A stretch of 51,066 nt of DNA from CAWUKT01 sp963923035 (GCA_963923035.1 CAWUKT010000049.1:1-51066), one strand, 5' to 3'; counted from the first letter of the stretch, positions 15,301 through 24,050 are shown. Notes: a model not told the origin generated them from the letters alone. Numbers and translations: made by a program.

Positions 15301-17190
15301 ATCCTGAAAATCACCGAACAGGACCTGGGCATTGATGGGGTCATCAACATGGCCTCCATTACCGGGCGCTTGCTGACGGAGGAAGTCCCCTATATCTCCG
15401 GGCGGGCCGAAATTGGGAATTTCCGCTACAAGACCATCGATTCGCTGGACATCAACGGCACCTTGGGATGGCCTTTCATCGGGGGAAAAGACTACGTTGG
15501 GTTGGCTGCGAAGGTCAAGCGGGAGAACATCGACTCGCTGGATTTCTATGGCTCGTACAATCTCCGGGTGGATTCCCTCGATTTTTCCGCCAATCCCTCT
15601 TCCATTCCGCTCCGCTGGGTCCAGCCCTTCCTCGGTGAAGAAATCACGAACCTGAACGGCCAGATTTCACTCGACACCCTGCACATCGGCGGCACCACCC
15701 AAAAACCGACGATAAATGGCGCCCTCCGCATGAAGGGAGTCGGCGCCCGCGTCACCTACCTCAACAATGAGTTCTTCCTCGGCAACAATTCCCTCGTCTT
15801 CAACAACGAGACCCTGAGCATTTCTCGTCTGAAAATCTTTGACAAGGAAGGCGGTTCGGCCGTGGTCCACGGAAACATCTTCTACCCCAGCCTCAAAGAC
15901 ATTAGGCTGAATTTGCTGCTGGACGAAATCGACGATTTCGTCATCATGGACACCCGAAAGCGCCACAGTTCCGACTTTTACGGGCACATCGTGCTCCGGG
16001 GCGACTCGGCCCGCATCAGAGGATCGGTCAACAATTTGCAGTTGGGGGCGCGGGTCAGCACGGCCGACAATACCTGGCTGGACATTCCCCTCGACGATTA
16101 TACCACCGCCAACGGCCTCGACTACGTGACGTTTGTGGCGGGCGGGGAAGAAGTCGTCCTGGTCAAAGAGGAAACCGACCTGACCGGCATTGGCATGAAG
16201 GTCACGGTCAATGCCACCCCGGGGGCCCGCGTGCGCCTGATTCTGGATGAACAGGTGGGGGACATCATTGAGGCGCGGGGAGAAGGCGCGATTACCATGG
16301 AGATCACGGAAAATGGGGAATTTTCCATGTCGGGAGTCTACGAACTGATCGAAGGGAATTACCTGTTCACGGCGGAGAACATCGTCAACAAGAAATTTGT
16401 CGTGCAGCCCGGTGGCCGGATCATCTTCAATGGCGATCCCTACAATGCCGAACTTGATTTGACTGCCATCTATAAGGTCAATGCCGATATCAGCGACCTT
16501 TTGGGGGACCAATCGGGGCGGGTGCCGGTCAATATCCTCATGAACATGACCGGCTCACTGGAGGAACCGGTCATCCGTTTGTCGCTCCAGGTCGATGAAT
16601 TGCGCCAGCAGGATGTCCTGGGCTTGGCGTCCTATTTCCGCCGCATCGAATACGATGAGCAGGAGTTGAACAAGCAGGTCGTGAGCTTGCTGCTCTTTGG
16701 CCGCTTCTCCGGCAATACCACGGGCAACGCCAACAGCACCGCCACGGGCGTGACGTCCAGTATCTCTGAGTTGATCTCGAACCAGGTCAATTACTGGATT
16801 TCGCAGGCCTTCGAAGATGCCAACCTGAATTTTGAGGTCAATACGAATGAATTTCAGGATGTGGAGCTGGCGATTGAGACGACCCTGTTCCAGGACCGGG
16901 TGACGATCGAGCGGAACGGAACCCTGATCAGCAACCAGAGCCAATCGGTTACGTTGGGCGATCTGAGTGTGCAGATCAAGTTGTTGCCGTTGTTGGATTC
17001 GGCGACGGTGGTGCCGGCTGATGCCGGCCAATTGGTACTGGAAATCTTCAACCGGGAGGATGCCAGTCTGAATGCGGCGGCGAATGTGACCCGCGGAGCC
17101 GGCTTCTTTTACAAGAAGGACTTTGATCGGATTCCCGACCTCTTCAAGCGTCAGCGGGGGGAAGGGAAGCAGGAAGGTGACGGGAACTGA
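12355..17190 (+). CDS. tamB: TamB-like translocation and assembly module protein (DUF490)
   Basis: 1611 residues. One N-terminal membrane anchor (TLFLSVTLVVLLGLWGM, about residues 27-43) is followed by a very long beta-rich region of repeated strands, as in the groove-shaped AsmA/TamB proteins that bridge inner and outer membrane. The C-terminal domain (GRVPVNILMNMTGSLEEPVI; QVVSLLLFGRFSG; AGFFYKKDFDRIPDLFKR) is the TamB domain. The family acts in outer-membrane protein assembly and phospholipid transport. The start is uncertain: a GTG at 12388 gives VKKVIGHIWRGLRTLFLS, a more typical N-terminus, and TATATTTG at 12376-12383 resembles a Bacteroidota -7 element. Monocistronic by appearance. Confidence 0.9.
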   Translation: MNWTGNSYIWAVKKVIGHIWRGLRTLFLSVTLVVLLGLWGMRTSWFQAWAIPKIERVLSQQLNTEVHIGGFDLDLPAKIVLQKVVVEDQQGQNMLALGELRVNAMTFSLPDLILQPKNPEALTIRHLDLMAPQAFLYKSRRDSTFNFDFLSSSSEPKKDTEPKPFKLDLSSVRVQAGKFHYTDSTAADSVLFDTLGLNTSNLLVENFRGGFDVVMELPGHVRGRIDSLGLYEAHARQELSGLQTKFDLNFGEEVPGGLYLFLEPTRIALGQETDLQFRGSLTNQPPDSLPSSFAPQFKGQFSPSTVNFDEVNAFMAKPLPLAGPVQFEGAFFGNLDTLRSPEFKVQIGDTTRITTSLLIRDLVEPGGPRMEFGIAPSRAAFSELKALLPTVDLPLQGTVYLQGPFKMDSRSMRSRGIRVGYGQHTDLTVRMRLFNYDREEDLIMDYKVKEGKVDFAEVYRLLPGIELPPWFPNVGRGTLDGQFIGGTRDFVVKADLLSDIGEVEGNLHLVTPQGPGPIEYEGRVRTANLNVDALGAVPEFQSRYLNFNGYVNGKGTNLGEANLELTGGLANSEVMGFELDSVRTKDVVINGYEIKGAVELLDRQGNASVSVDMVAEPGGDHRYNIFGDVANLDLDHYGIIPGDSILLTTILNARIKGDSIENYTGKLRFFQIRLDRPGTDSLRLNNVVLSSNVKDDLQRDLTLKSSVATMHVDGRFRINEAITVGSRLAKEISLYILNDDSLITQYYAEKEIVPSNIAFNDTIVTKAGLNDLLDFFRVPAYVQPGTQAAFTLLHDGTDQLHLDLQSDTIRYETVGLYDNTVDFDLQKSETENNLLLTGQAASQVVEFGENIRLERLKINPEGNDRNLELFVAAQQPDLGNRYVLDIETEFFANGEIMTHIRPGPSRVNIKGDIWRFGEKNLIRRRDAKPPSQGEAAESLIQQIMVRDMKFYKEDKSILINGNISSDPADELRVIVNDFPIGEILKITEQDLGIDGVINMASITGRLLTEEVPYISGRAEIGNFRYKTIDSLDINGTLGWPFIGGKDYVGLAAKVKRENIDSLDFYGSYNLRVDSLDFSANPSSIPLRWVQPFLGEEITNLNGQISLDTLHIGGTTQKPTINGALRMKGVGARVTYLNNEFFLGNNSLVFNNETLSISRLKIFDKEGGSAVVHGNIFYPSLKDIRLNLLLDEIDDFVIMDTRKRHSSDFYGHIVLRGDSARIRGSVNNLQLGARVSTADNTWLDIPLDDYTTANGLDYVTFVAGGEEVVLVKEETDLTGIGMKVTVNATPGARVRLILDEQVGDIIEARGEGAITMEITENGEFSMSGVYELIEGNYLFTAENIVNKKFVVQPGGRIIFNGDPYNAELDLTAIYKVNADISDLLGDQSGRVPVNILMNMTGSLEEPVIRLSLQVDELRQQDVLGLASYFRRIEYDEQELNKQVVSLLLFGRFSGNTTGNANSTATGVTSSISELISNQVNYWISQAFEDANLNFEVNTNEFQDVELAIETTLFQDRVTIERNGTLISNQSQSVTLGDLSVQIKLLPLLDSATVVPADAGQLVLEIFNREDASLNAAANVTRGAGFFYKKDFDRIPDLFKRQRGEGKQEGDGN

Positions 17191-17248
17191 TCGGGCTGAA
17201 AACCATTTCTAAGCTCGGCTGTTCTTATTTTGAAACAATGCTCTAAGA

Positions 17249-17674
17249 ATGACGTCCAACAATACTTCCCCTACCGTTTCTCCTTACGCTACCATCGACA
17301 AGGAAGCGTCCGAAAGCATTTTTGTGGTGCGGTTCACGGGAGAAAAAGCCACGGATGACAATTTCAAAGCCTATTTGGCCGGACTCAAGGACCTGTACAC
17401 CGACCACACGAGCCTGGCGATTATTTTTGATGCCCAATCGGCGTCGTTCCCGGGGCTGAAGTACCAGCGGTGGCAGGGAGAGTGGTTGAAGGAAAACGAA
17501 GAATTGATCCGTAACCATTGCGCGGGGACGGCCTATGTAATTCCCAATGCCCTGATCCGCACCGCGCTCAAAGGCATTTTCACCTTCCAAAAGCAACCGA
17601 CGCCCTACCACGTCACGAAATCCAAACAAGATGCCCTGGGCTGGGCCCGTATCCAACTCATTGAGTTCCTTTAA
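17249..17674 (+). CDS. Hypothetical protein, SpoIIAA/STAS-like fold suspected
   Basis: 141 residues. The pattern of alternating strands and helices (FVVRFTGEKATDDNFKAYLA; LAIIFDAQSASFPGLKYQRW; GTAYVIPNALIRTALKGIFT) resembles the small SpoIIAA/STAS-like proteins of Bacteroidota, which often contain a strand ending in IFDA and a VxxxxxxR helix. No signal peptide or membrane segment. The 3' end overlaps the convergent VOC gene by 4 nt. The fold suggestion is weak and no function can be given. Confidence 0.7.
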   Translation: MTSNNTSPTVSPYATIDKEASESIFVVRFTGEKATDDNFKAYLAGLKDLYTDHTSLAIIFDAQSASFPGLKYQRWQGEWLKENEELIRNHCAGTAYVIPNALIRTALKGIFTFQKQPTPYHVTKSKQDALGWARIQLIEFL

Positions 17675-18093
17675 GCGCCGCCGTCCTGTTCTGACTGTTC
17701 GAAATCGAGGAGCGGCTGGTCAATGGGTTCCCACAATTCGATTTTGTTTCCCTCCGGGTCCTGAATCCACGCAAATTTCCCGTATTCGAAGATTTCCATT
17801 TTCCCGACCTGTTCTACCCCCTCCTGTTTCAATTCTTCCAACAACCCCTCCAAATCCTCCACCCGGTAATTGATCATGAAGCTGCTCTCACTGGGATTGA
17901 AATAGTCGGTGTCGCGGGGGAAGGGGCTCCAAACCGTGATGCCCACCTCGTCCGGGTTTTCTTTTTTCCGCCAGTGGAAATTCGCCCCGTACTGACCGGC
18001 GGGAATACCCAGGTGCTTGCGGTACCAATCTTTCATCTCGGTGGGATCCTCGCACTTGAAGAATATGCCACCTATGCCTGTCACTCGTTTCAT
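17671..18093 (-). CDS. VOC (glyoxalase/bleomycin-resistance-like) family protein
   Basis: 140 residues from the ATG at 18093; a longer frame upstream looks non-coding. One beta-alpha-beta-beta-beta pair is visible: GIGGIFFKCEDPTEMKDWYR with HLGIP, then MINYRVEDLEGLLEELKQEG, and the closing strand FAWIQDPEGNKIELWEP, the usual signature of a single VOC domain with its terminal metal-binding Glu. Family members bind a metal and act on small molecules such as methylglyoxal adducts or bind drugs; the substrate is unknown. Overlaps the neighbouring plus-strand gene tail-to-tail by 4 nt. Confidence 0.88.
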   Translation of the reverse strand: MKRVTGIGGIFFKCEDPTEMKDWYRKHLGIPAGQYGANFHWRKKENPDEVGITVWSPFPRDTDYFNPSESSFMINYRVEDLEGLLEELKQEGVEQVGKMEIFEYGKFAWIQDPEGNKIELWEPIDQPLLDFEQSEQDGGA

Positions 18094-18291
18094 GGTAAGA
18101 AGGTAGGAAATAAATCGTCCGGGAACCAAAGGGGAAACGGGGGTTTCGTGGCATCGAAATGGTGGGAAGAATTGCTGAGGGAGGAAATAGCTGGATTGAT
18201 CGAAAAATCGTAATTTCAGAGCGTCCGTAGGGATACTTTCGCGTCCGAACACGGTCCTTATTTACCTTAAACTAAAAAACTCTGATTTAAC

Positions 18292-19113
18292 ATGGACTTT
18301 CTAACTCAAATCCAGCTTTGGCTTCAAACCAGCGCCATTGGTTTTGGAGAAAAGCTGCTCATTGGGGTGGCGATCATCGTCATTGGATTCCTGGTCGCCG
18401 GCCAGTTTGTCAACCTTTTTGAGAAGGTACTGAAGAAGCGGGACATCGATGAAACGCTCCGTCCCTTCCTGAAGAACATCTTGAAGTACATCCTGTACGC
18501 ACTGGTCATCATCATCGCTGCGTCCACGATGGGCCTCGAAATGACTTCGATCGTTGGTGTGATTGCCTCGCTTGGTTTGGCCATTGGCCTCGCCCTCCAG
18601 GGTGCCCTCGCCAACTTTGCCGGTGGGGTCCTCATCATGATCCTGAAGCCTTTCAAGAAGGGCGACCTGATCTCTGCCCAGGGTGAAACCGGATTTGTAG
18701 AGGAAGTCAACATCGTCAGCACAACCATCGTGACCCCCGAGCAGAAGTACATCTTCATTCCGAACGGCCCGCTCGCCGGTGGTAACATCACCAACCTGAC
18801 CCGCCACGGCATCATCCGTCTGGACATCGAGTTTGGCATTGGCTATCCCGATGACATGGACAAGGCCTGCAAGATCATCCTCGACGTGGCCAACAATTCT
18901 CCGCTGATCCTGAAAGAGCCGGAGCCTCCGTTTGCCCGCGTCATCTCCCTCGGCGACAGCTCCGTCAACATTACGTCCCGCATCTGGGTCGATCCGGCCA
19001 ACTACTGGGGATTGCATTTCTATATGATGGAAGAAGTGAAGAAGGCATTTGACAAGGAAGGCATCAATATCCCGTATCCTCAGATGGACATCCATCTGGA
19101 CAAACTCAACTAA
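18292..19113 (+). CDS. mscS: Small-conductance mechanosensitive channel (MscS family)
   Basis: 273 residues, close to the 286 of E. coli MscS. Three membrane helices are visible: about residues 20-45 (LLIGVAIIVIGFLVAGQFVN), 62-82 (ILKYILYALVIIIAASTMGL) and the pore helix 88-120 (GVIASLGLAIGLALQGALAN, then FAGGVLIMIL) with the Gly/Ala packing pattern of TM3. PFKKGD and the beta domain (ETGFVEEVNIVSTTIVTPEQ; IPNGPLAGGNITNLT) follow, then a C-terminal alpha/beta domain. It releases solutes on osmotic downshock. Single gene with a strong terminator at 19134-19167. Confidence 0.95.
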   Translation: MDFLTQIQLWLQTSAIGFGEKLLIGVAIIVIGFLVAGQFVNLFEKVLKKRDIDETLRPFLKNILKYILYALVIIIAASTMGLEMTSIVGVIASLGLAIGLALQGALANFAGGVLIMILKPFKKGDLISAQGETGFVEEVNIVSTTIVTPEQKYIFIPNGPLAGGNITNLTRHGIIRLDIEFGIGYPDDMDKACKIILDVANNSPLILKEPEPPFARVISLGDSSVNITSRIWVDPANYWGLHFYMMEEVKKAFDKEGINIPYPQMDIHLDKLN

Positions 19114-19133
19114 AGAGATCTTTTCATACATTG

Positions 19134-19167
19134 AATGGAGGCCGCTCGAGCGGCCTCCATTTTGTTT
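19134..19167 (+). terminator. Rho-independent terminator of mscS
   Basis: AATGGAGGCCGC-TCGA-GCGGCCTCCATT (19134-19161) is a perfect 12-bp stem with a 4-nt loop, followed by TTGTTT, 20 nt after the mscS stop codon. Confidence 0.9.
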
Positions 19168-19285
19168 AGGTGCCTTCTAACGAGGGATTTATCTTCCTGA
19201 CGTGGGGTATTTTTTGAAAAAAGTCCCTATTTTCTTACTTCGGTACAGTTTTTGACTTCTTCCCTCCAAATATCAATTCAACGCT

Positions 19286-20326
19286 ATGAATAGAATTTCT
19301 ACCCTGTTTGGACTGCTGTTGGTGGGTGCGCTTCTGTGGGGCTCCTGTTCTTCGACGGGCCGGATCCGCATTCCCGTGGCCGTCCCACCCCAGGTCATCC
19401 TCCCCGACGGACTGCAAAAAATTGGGCTGGTCAACCGGACCCTGGCCCTGGAAAACGAAAACAAGAAGATTCTGAATGTGGTCGAGGGCGTGTTGACCGG
19501 AGAAGGGGCCTACGAAGATCGGTCGGGGGCAGTGGCTTGCCTGGCCGGTGCCCAAACCCAACTGACGCAAGACGGCCTGCTCGAAGCGATGCTCCTGGAC
19601 AGCATTTTGCTGCCCGGAACCGGAACGGGCCTCCAGCCCCTGCCGCTCGATTGGGGCGTGGTCGACGAGCTCTGCGACCAATACGGACTGGACGGGCTTC
19701 TCGTCCTCGAGGTCTTTGATACCGATCAAAGCGGCAGCAGCACGACGAATGCCATCAACCAGGTCCGCAGCATTGCGGAAACGGGCTCGGTGCGGCCAGT
19801 CGCGCCGGTCACCAACCCGCGGGTCCACGTCAAGATGGCGTGGCGGCTCTACGACCGCCAGCAACGGCTCATCCTTGATGAGACCCGTATGTCCGACTTC
19901 TTCGTCGCCAATTCCCGGACGACGACCGGGATCTACGACCTCGGCGAATTCGCCAAGCGCGACGCGATCCAGCAGACCGGCTACGTGGCCGGCCGCTCCT
20001 ACGCGCTGCGCTTCCTGCCGGGCTTCGTGAATGTCTTCCGGGACTATTACCGCCGCAAGGGCGATGAAATGGCCCGCGCCACCCGCCGGGCGGAGGTCAA
20101 TGACTTTGACGGGGCCGCCGAAATCTGGCAGGGCCTTACCAATGCCTCGAAGGCCAAGATTGCAGGCCGGGCCTGCTTCAATATGGCCGTGTACCACGAA
20201 ATCAAAGGCGACCTGGAAACGGCCCGGGAATGGGCTCAGCGGGCGTATACCGATTACAATGAGCGACGGGGACGGGATTATGCCCGTCAGCTCGAACGAC
20301 GTATTCAGAGGGGGGGCGGCATTTAG
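19286..20326 (+). CDS. Outer-membrane lipoprotein, DUF6340-like
   Basis: 346 residues. It opens with a lipoprotein signal peptide (MNRISTLFGLLLVGALLWGSC) whose Cys follows WGS, so the protein is probably lipid-anchored. The body has LPDGLQKIGLVNRTLALENE, then GLDGLLVLEVFDTDQ, and a C-terminal TPR-like pair (NDFDGAAEIWQGLTNASKAK; FNMAVYHEIKGDLETAREWA). This layout fits the DUF6340 family of Bacteroidota lipoproteins as I recall it; their function is not known. The gene lies between two terminators and appears monocistronic. Confidence 0.8.
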   Translation: MNRISTLFGLLLVGALLWGSCSSTGRIRIPVAVPPQVILPDGLQKIGLVNRTLALENENKKILNVVEGVLTGEGAYEDRSGAVACLAGAQTQLTQDGLLEAMLLDSILLPGTGTGLQPLPLDWGVVDELCDQYGLDGLLVLEVFDTDQSGSSTTNAINQVRSIAETGSVRPVAPVTNPRVHVKMAWRLYDRQQRLILDETRMSDFFVANSRTTTGIYDLGEFAKRDAIQQTGYVAGRSYALRFLPGFVNVFRDYYRRKGDEMARATRRAEVNDFDGAAEIWQGLTNASKAKIAGRACFNMAVYHEIKGDLETAREWAQRAYTDYNERRGRDYARQLERRIQRGGGI

Positions 20327-20352
20327 TCTCCTCCTTCCCTGATTCAACCCTT

Positions 20353-20385
20353 CCCGGCCAGATTCCCCTGCGTCCGGGATTTTTT
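20353..20385 (+). terminator. Probable rho-independent terminator of the DUF6340-like gene
   Basis: CCCGG (20353-20357) pairs with CCGGG (20374-20378) around a 16-nt loop, and ATTTTTTC follows immediately. The stem is short, but the T-run is the best in this part of the window. Confidence 0.5.
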
Positions 20386-20417
20386 CTGTCCGTTCAAGTT
20401 GTTGAGAGACAGTCGCT

Positions 20418-21320
20418 TTGAACCAATTCTTTTCCCAACTCGCCCGCATCTTTCTTTCCGAAGTCTCCAAGCACAGACTGGAACGAACGATTACCCTGAT
20501 TGCCATCGGGGGATTTTTGGTGCATTTGCTGCTGATTTTGTTGGTGGGCTGGGGGTGGATTGACTTGGGAGAAACGAATAAGTTGCTGAAAAACCCCATT
20601 TCAGCGATTTATACCCCATTTTCATTCATCCTGATCTATGAGGTCTATTTGCTCGTCTACTACCTCCCCCACTCCATCACGACGTATATCGGCAAACAGT
20701 ACCAAATCATCACGCTGATCCTGATCCGGCGCTTGTTCAAGGACCTGGGCAATATCGAGTTGGCCGCGGCAGATTGGTTCAGCTTCAAGTACGACCGGCA
20801 ATTGATCTACGATATTGTGGCGACGCTGGTGCTGTTCATGCTGATTTACCTGTACAATCGGATGAATCGGCGGCGGGAGAAAAAGGAGTTGGCGGACCAG
20901 TCATTGGCGCCTAATGTCCAGCGGTTCATCCGCATCAAGACCCGCTTCAGTTGCGTTTTGGTGCCGGCCCTGTTCGTCTTGGCCGCGTACAGCCTTGGAG
21001 ATTGGATTTACCACAGTTTCTTCTCGTTGAGCATGATCGTGGACAATATCCGGGACGTCAACCAGGTTTTTTTCGACGACTTTTTCACCCTCCTCATCCT
21101 CACCGACGTCCTGTTGCTCCTCATTTCTTTCATTTGGGTCCAGGAATTCCGCAAAATCATCCGCAATTCGGGCTTTGTGATTTCGACCATTCTGCTTAAG
21201 CTGTCGTTTAGCACGGAAGGTATCCTGAATCCGCTCCTGATAATCGGAGCGGTGGCGTTTGGCGTGGGAATCCTGTGGATTCACAACCTTTATGAGCGCC
21301 TGGACAAGCTGGACGCGTAA
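20418..21320 (+). CDS. Polytopic integral membrane protein of unknown function
   Basis: 300 residues from a TTG start at 20418. About seven hydrophobic segments are visible, including ITLIAIGGFLVHLLLILLVG, FILIYEVYLLVYYL, IVATLVLFMLIYLY, VLVPALFVLAAYSL, LLILTDVLLLLISFIWV and LLIIGAVAFGVGILWI. A cytoplasmic loop with MNRRREKKELADQ separates two bundles. No ion-channel filter, transporter signature or catalytic motif could be identified. Neighbours give no functional hint; it follows a probable terminator and stands 74 nt before the barrel-like pair. Confidence 0.8.
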   Translation: MNQFFSQLARIFLSEVSKHRLERTITLIAIGGFLVHLLLILLVGWGWIDLGETNKLLKNPISAIYTPFSFILIYEVYLLVYYLPHSITTYIGKQYQIITLILIRRLFKDLGNIELAAADWFSFKYDRQLIYDIVATLVLFMLIYLYNRMNRRREKKELADQSLAPNVQRFIRIKTRFSCVLVPALFVLAAYSLGDWIYHSFFSLSMIVDNIRDVNQVFFDDFFTLLILTDVLLLLISFIWVQEFRKIIRNSGFVISTILLKLSFSTEGILNPLLIIGAVAFGVGILWIHNLYERLDKLDA

Positions 21321-21394
21321 GATCGATCCCAACTCCCTTTCCAAAGCAGTCCGGATTTCCCCACTTTTATCCTAACCGATATACAACAACCGAT

Positions 21395-22096
21395 ATGTGC
21401 TACCGAAAAGTTCTGATTGCCGTGCTGGCCCTGCTGGCATTTGCTCCGGCATGGAGCCAACCTGATTTCCATCCTGACGACCGCCTGTTCATTATCAGTG
21501 TCCAGACCGGGATCAATACCTACCGCTCGCCGAAGGAAGTGGATTTTCGTTCGGGCAGTGTGGTAAGTGGCTGCAACAATTCCTATGAAGATTTACAGTT
21601 GCGGGCCGGACTGTTTGGTTCGGTAAAAATGGAGTTGGGGCTGGGAAAATATGTCAGCCTGGTCCAGGATTTGGGCTTGTTTCAAAGCCGCCGCAGCTAT
21701 TCCCTGTACCAAGATTGCCCCTACCTCTCCGTATCTACCACCATTTTCCGCGAAAAAGAGAACCTGAATATGCGCTCGGAGACGGGGCTGCGCCTCCATA
21801 CGGGCGCCCAAGGTAAATTCCGGGGTGGCCTTGAGATCGGATTGGCGCTGAACCGGACCGTGGGGGCGACGACCACGGTCCAACGGATTACCTCTGAATC
21901 CATTGTCCCCGACAATGAAGGCTATATCGGCTTGATGAGCGGCTTTTTCGTCGATTACCTGGCCGGTCGCCACAATTTTGGCCTCCAAACCCGACTCAAC
22001 ACAGCTTTTTCCAAGCCTTCCTCCGATTACGAAAGCCGACAAATCATGGTCGCCGCGATGGCCATGGGCATTTCCTACGGCTATCGCCTCCGTTAG
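21395..22096 (+). CDS. Secreted outer-membrane beta-barrel-like protein (first of tandem pair)
   Basis: 233 residues with a signal peptide (MCYRKVLIAVLALLAFAPAW, cleavage near WSQ) and alternating polar/aromatic strands ending in the hydrophobic-aromatic AMAMGISYGYRLR, which suits a small outer-membrane barrel (PF13568-like) with a C-terminal strand. It shares GxNxYRSPxE, GC, YEDLxL, GLGKYVSL and other blocks with the next gene, so the two are a tandem duplication. Function unknown; porin- or adhesin-like roles are possible. Two Cys in the GC..SYEDL region may form a disulfide. Confidence 0.8.
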   Translation: MCYRKVLIAVLALLAFAPAWSQPDFHPDDRLFIISVQTGINTYRSPKEVDFRSGSVVSGCNNSYEDLQLRAGLFGSVKMELGLGKYVSLVQDLGLFQSRRSYSLYQDCPYLSVSTTIFREKENLNMRSETGLRLHTGAQGKFRGGLEIGLALNRTVGATTTVQRITSESIVPDNEGYIGLMSGFFVDYLAGRHNFGLQTRLNTAFSKPSSDYESRQIMVAAMAMGISYGYRLR

Positions 22097-22207
22097 CCTC
22101 CTCCCACTGTATCCAAACCTGATGCTTGATTGGCTTTGATTTGATCTCGGTCAAGTCGGCATGATCGACATCCAGAATTCCATATTTTGAAGAAACCTAT
22201 TGCTACG

Positions 22208-22927
22208 ATGAAAAAACAACACATTTTCTACCTCCTTCTGCTCCCGTTTTTCGGTTCCTATTTCTCCCTGAACGCCCAAACGGCCGTCGAATCTCACAAG
22301 GGCTCGATCTCCCTGGGCATCAGCCTCGGCACCAATGTGTACCGCTCCCCCCAGGAATTTTCCCAGCGATCAGGAGGGCAAGCCGGCGGCTGCACCTCTG
22401 GCTACGAAGACCTGAACCTGCACAACGGGTTCTTTGGCTCGGCCCGACTGGAAATTGGATTGGGAAAATACGTCAGCCTCGCGCCCGAGTTGGGCTTTTA
22501 CAAAAGCTCCCGTGACTATACGTACACGAATACCTGCTTTTCCATTACAGATCCCACTCCGAATGAGACGCCTCCGGTACCGATGGAAGCCTCTGACGTC
22601 AATTTCCGCATTGAAGTCCCAGCCCGGGTTTTCCTCCCCATCGGCAAAAATGTTCGGACTGGAATCGACGTCGGCCCATCCATCAACCTGGCAGTCCGCC
22701 ACCGGAGCTACGCCACCTCTCCTACCCGGCTGCTCGTCTCGAACGACCAACCGGGCTATTTCGGCGTTTTGGGCGGCTATTTCCTGGATGTTTCCTTTGG
22801 AAAGCACCAAATCGGAGGCATGGTCCGGGGAAACTGGACCTGGACGCCGGAGGGTTACTATGGTGGTCGTGAGTTCTTCCGCTCCGCATTGTCGGGCGGC
22901 CTGACGTACAGTTTCAAGATCAAATAA
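22208..22927 (+). CDS. Secreted outer-membrane beta-barrel-like protein (second of tandem pair)
   Basis: 239 residues from the ATG at 22208, which gives a clean signal peptide (MKKQHIFYLLLLPFFGSYFS, cut after LNAQ); a TTG at 22187 would add seven residues. Shared blocks with the preceding protein include GTNVYRSPQE, GGCTSGYEDLNL, EIGLGKYVSLAPELGF and a C-terminal GGLTYSFKIK strand. Probably an eight- to ten-stranded outer-membrane barrel. The copies have diverged widely, suggesting an old duplication or antigenic/receptor divergence. A terminator hairpin follows at 23009-23034. Confidence 0.8.
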   Translation: MKKQHIFYLLLLPFFGSYFSLNAQTAVESHKGSISLGISLGTNVYRSPQEFSQRSGGQAGGCTSGYEDLNLHNGFFGSARLEIGLGKYVSLAPELGFYKSSRDYTYTNTCFSITDPTPNETPPVPMEASDVNFRIEVPARVFLPIGKNVRTGIDVGPSINLAVRHRSYATSPTRLLVSNDQPGYFGVLGGYFLDVSFGKHQIGGMVRGNWTWTPEGYYGGREFFRSALSGGLTYSFKIK

Positions 22928-23008
22928 GACCTTGTAATTCAAGGCTGGATTTAAGTCACTGATTGTCCTGCCAAAACCAACAAAATCCCTAAATTTGGCC
23001 CTTCGGTA

Positions 23009-23034
23009 AAACGGTCCTGTTACTGGGACCGTTT
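23009..23034 (+). terminator. Terminator-like hairpin after the barrel pair
   Basis: AAACGGTCC (23009-23017) pairs exactly with GGACCGTTT (23026-23034) around an 8-nt loop. It ends in TTTAGC, with a short T-run inside the stem. Confidence 0.65.
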
Positions 23035-23135
23035 AGCTGCTACGGGAACGCCACCTGTATGTCCACAATTTTTGCGGCTGTATCAGCGTTGGCAATTGCA
23101 TAGCAGATTTTGTTGAACCAAAGCTCGAAACAGGC

Positions 23136-24050
23136 ATGGGCATTCAGGTGAAGGAACTGACCAAGATTTACGGCACTCAACGGGCCGTGGACAAGATCAG
23201 TTTTGAGATTGAGAAGGGAGAAATCGTGGGTTTTCTCGGTCCCAACGGGGCGGGAAAAACGACTACGATGAAGATCATTACCTGTTTTCTGCCGCCCTCG
23301 GAGGGTACGGTGGAGGTCAATGGCCTGAACATCCACCAGCATTCGCTGGAGATTCGGCGTCGGATCGGCTACCTGCCGGAGCACAATCCGCTCTACCTGG
23401 ACCTCTATGTCCACGAATTTCTTCGCTACGTCGGTCGCCTGAACAAGGTGCCCCGCAAGGATTTGCCGCAGCGGGTCAAGACCGTCATTGAGATGACGGG
23501 CCTCGGCCGGGAGCAGCACAAGAAAATCGGCATGCTCTCCAAGGGCTACCGTCAACGGGTGGGCCTGGCCCAGGCATTGATCCACGACCCGGAAATCCTC
23601 ATCCTCGATGAGCCCACCACCGGTCTCGACCCCAACCAAATCATCGAAATCCGCAACCTGATCAAGGAAATCGGCAAGGAGAAAACGATTGTTTTTTCGA
23701 CCCATATCCTACCCGAAGTGGAGAAGATTGCCGACCGCGTTCTGATCATCAACCTCGGCCAGATCGTAGCGGATGAACAGATCGAAGAGCTCCGGGAGAT
23801 TACCGGCAGTCTGGTGCTGCGGGTTTCCTTTGAGAAGGAAGGCTTCGATTTCTCGGGACTGCTGCAAGCGGAGCAGGGCGTGGGCGTCAAAGAGCTGGGG
23901 GCCAAAGACTTTCTGGTCAGCATGCCCCAAGGGGTTGATTTGCGCCCTCAAATCCTGAAACAGAGCCTGGACCGGGAAATCCCGATCTCGTTCATGCAGC
24001 GGGGCGAATGGAACCTGGAGGAGATTTTCCGCAAACTCACGAGTAAATAA
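23136..24050 (+). CDS. gldA: Gliding motility ABC transporter ATP-binding protein GldA
   Basis: 304 residues, the size of GldA. Walker A GPNGAGKTTT (residues 36-45), signature LSKGYRQRVGLAQAL, Walker B ILILDEPTTGLDP and the switch His in FSTHILPEVEK are all present. The C-terminal domain (GSLVLRVSFEKEG to EWNLEEIFRKLTSK) matches the GldA extension. GldA works with GldF and GldG as an ABC transporter needed for gliding in Flavobacterium. Here it is followed after 9 nt by a fused gldF-gldG and then a DUF4340 gene, so the three form one operon. The family is well defined; the motility role in this organism is inferred. Confidence 0.92.
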   Translation: MGIQVKELTKIYGTQRAVDKISFEIEKGEIVGFLGPNGAGKTTTMKIITCFLPPSEGTVEVNGLNIHQHSLEIRRRIGYLPEHNPLYLDLYVHEFLRYVGRLNKVPRKDLPQRVKTVIEMTGLGREQHKKIGMLSKGYRQRVGLAQALIHDPEILILDEPTTGLDPNQIIEIRNLIKEIGKEKTIVFSTHILPEVEKIADRVLIINLGQIVADEQIEELREITGSLVLRVSFEKEGFDFSGLLQAEQGVGVKELGAKDFLVSMPQGVDLRPQILKQSLDREIPISFMQRGEWNLEEIFRKLTSK

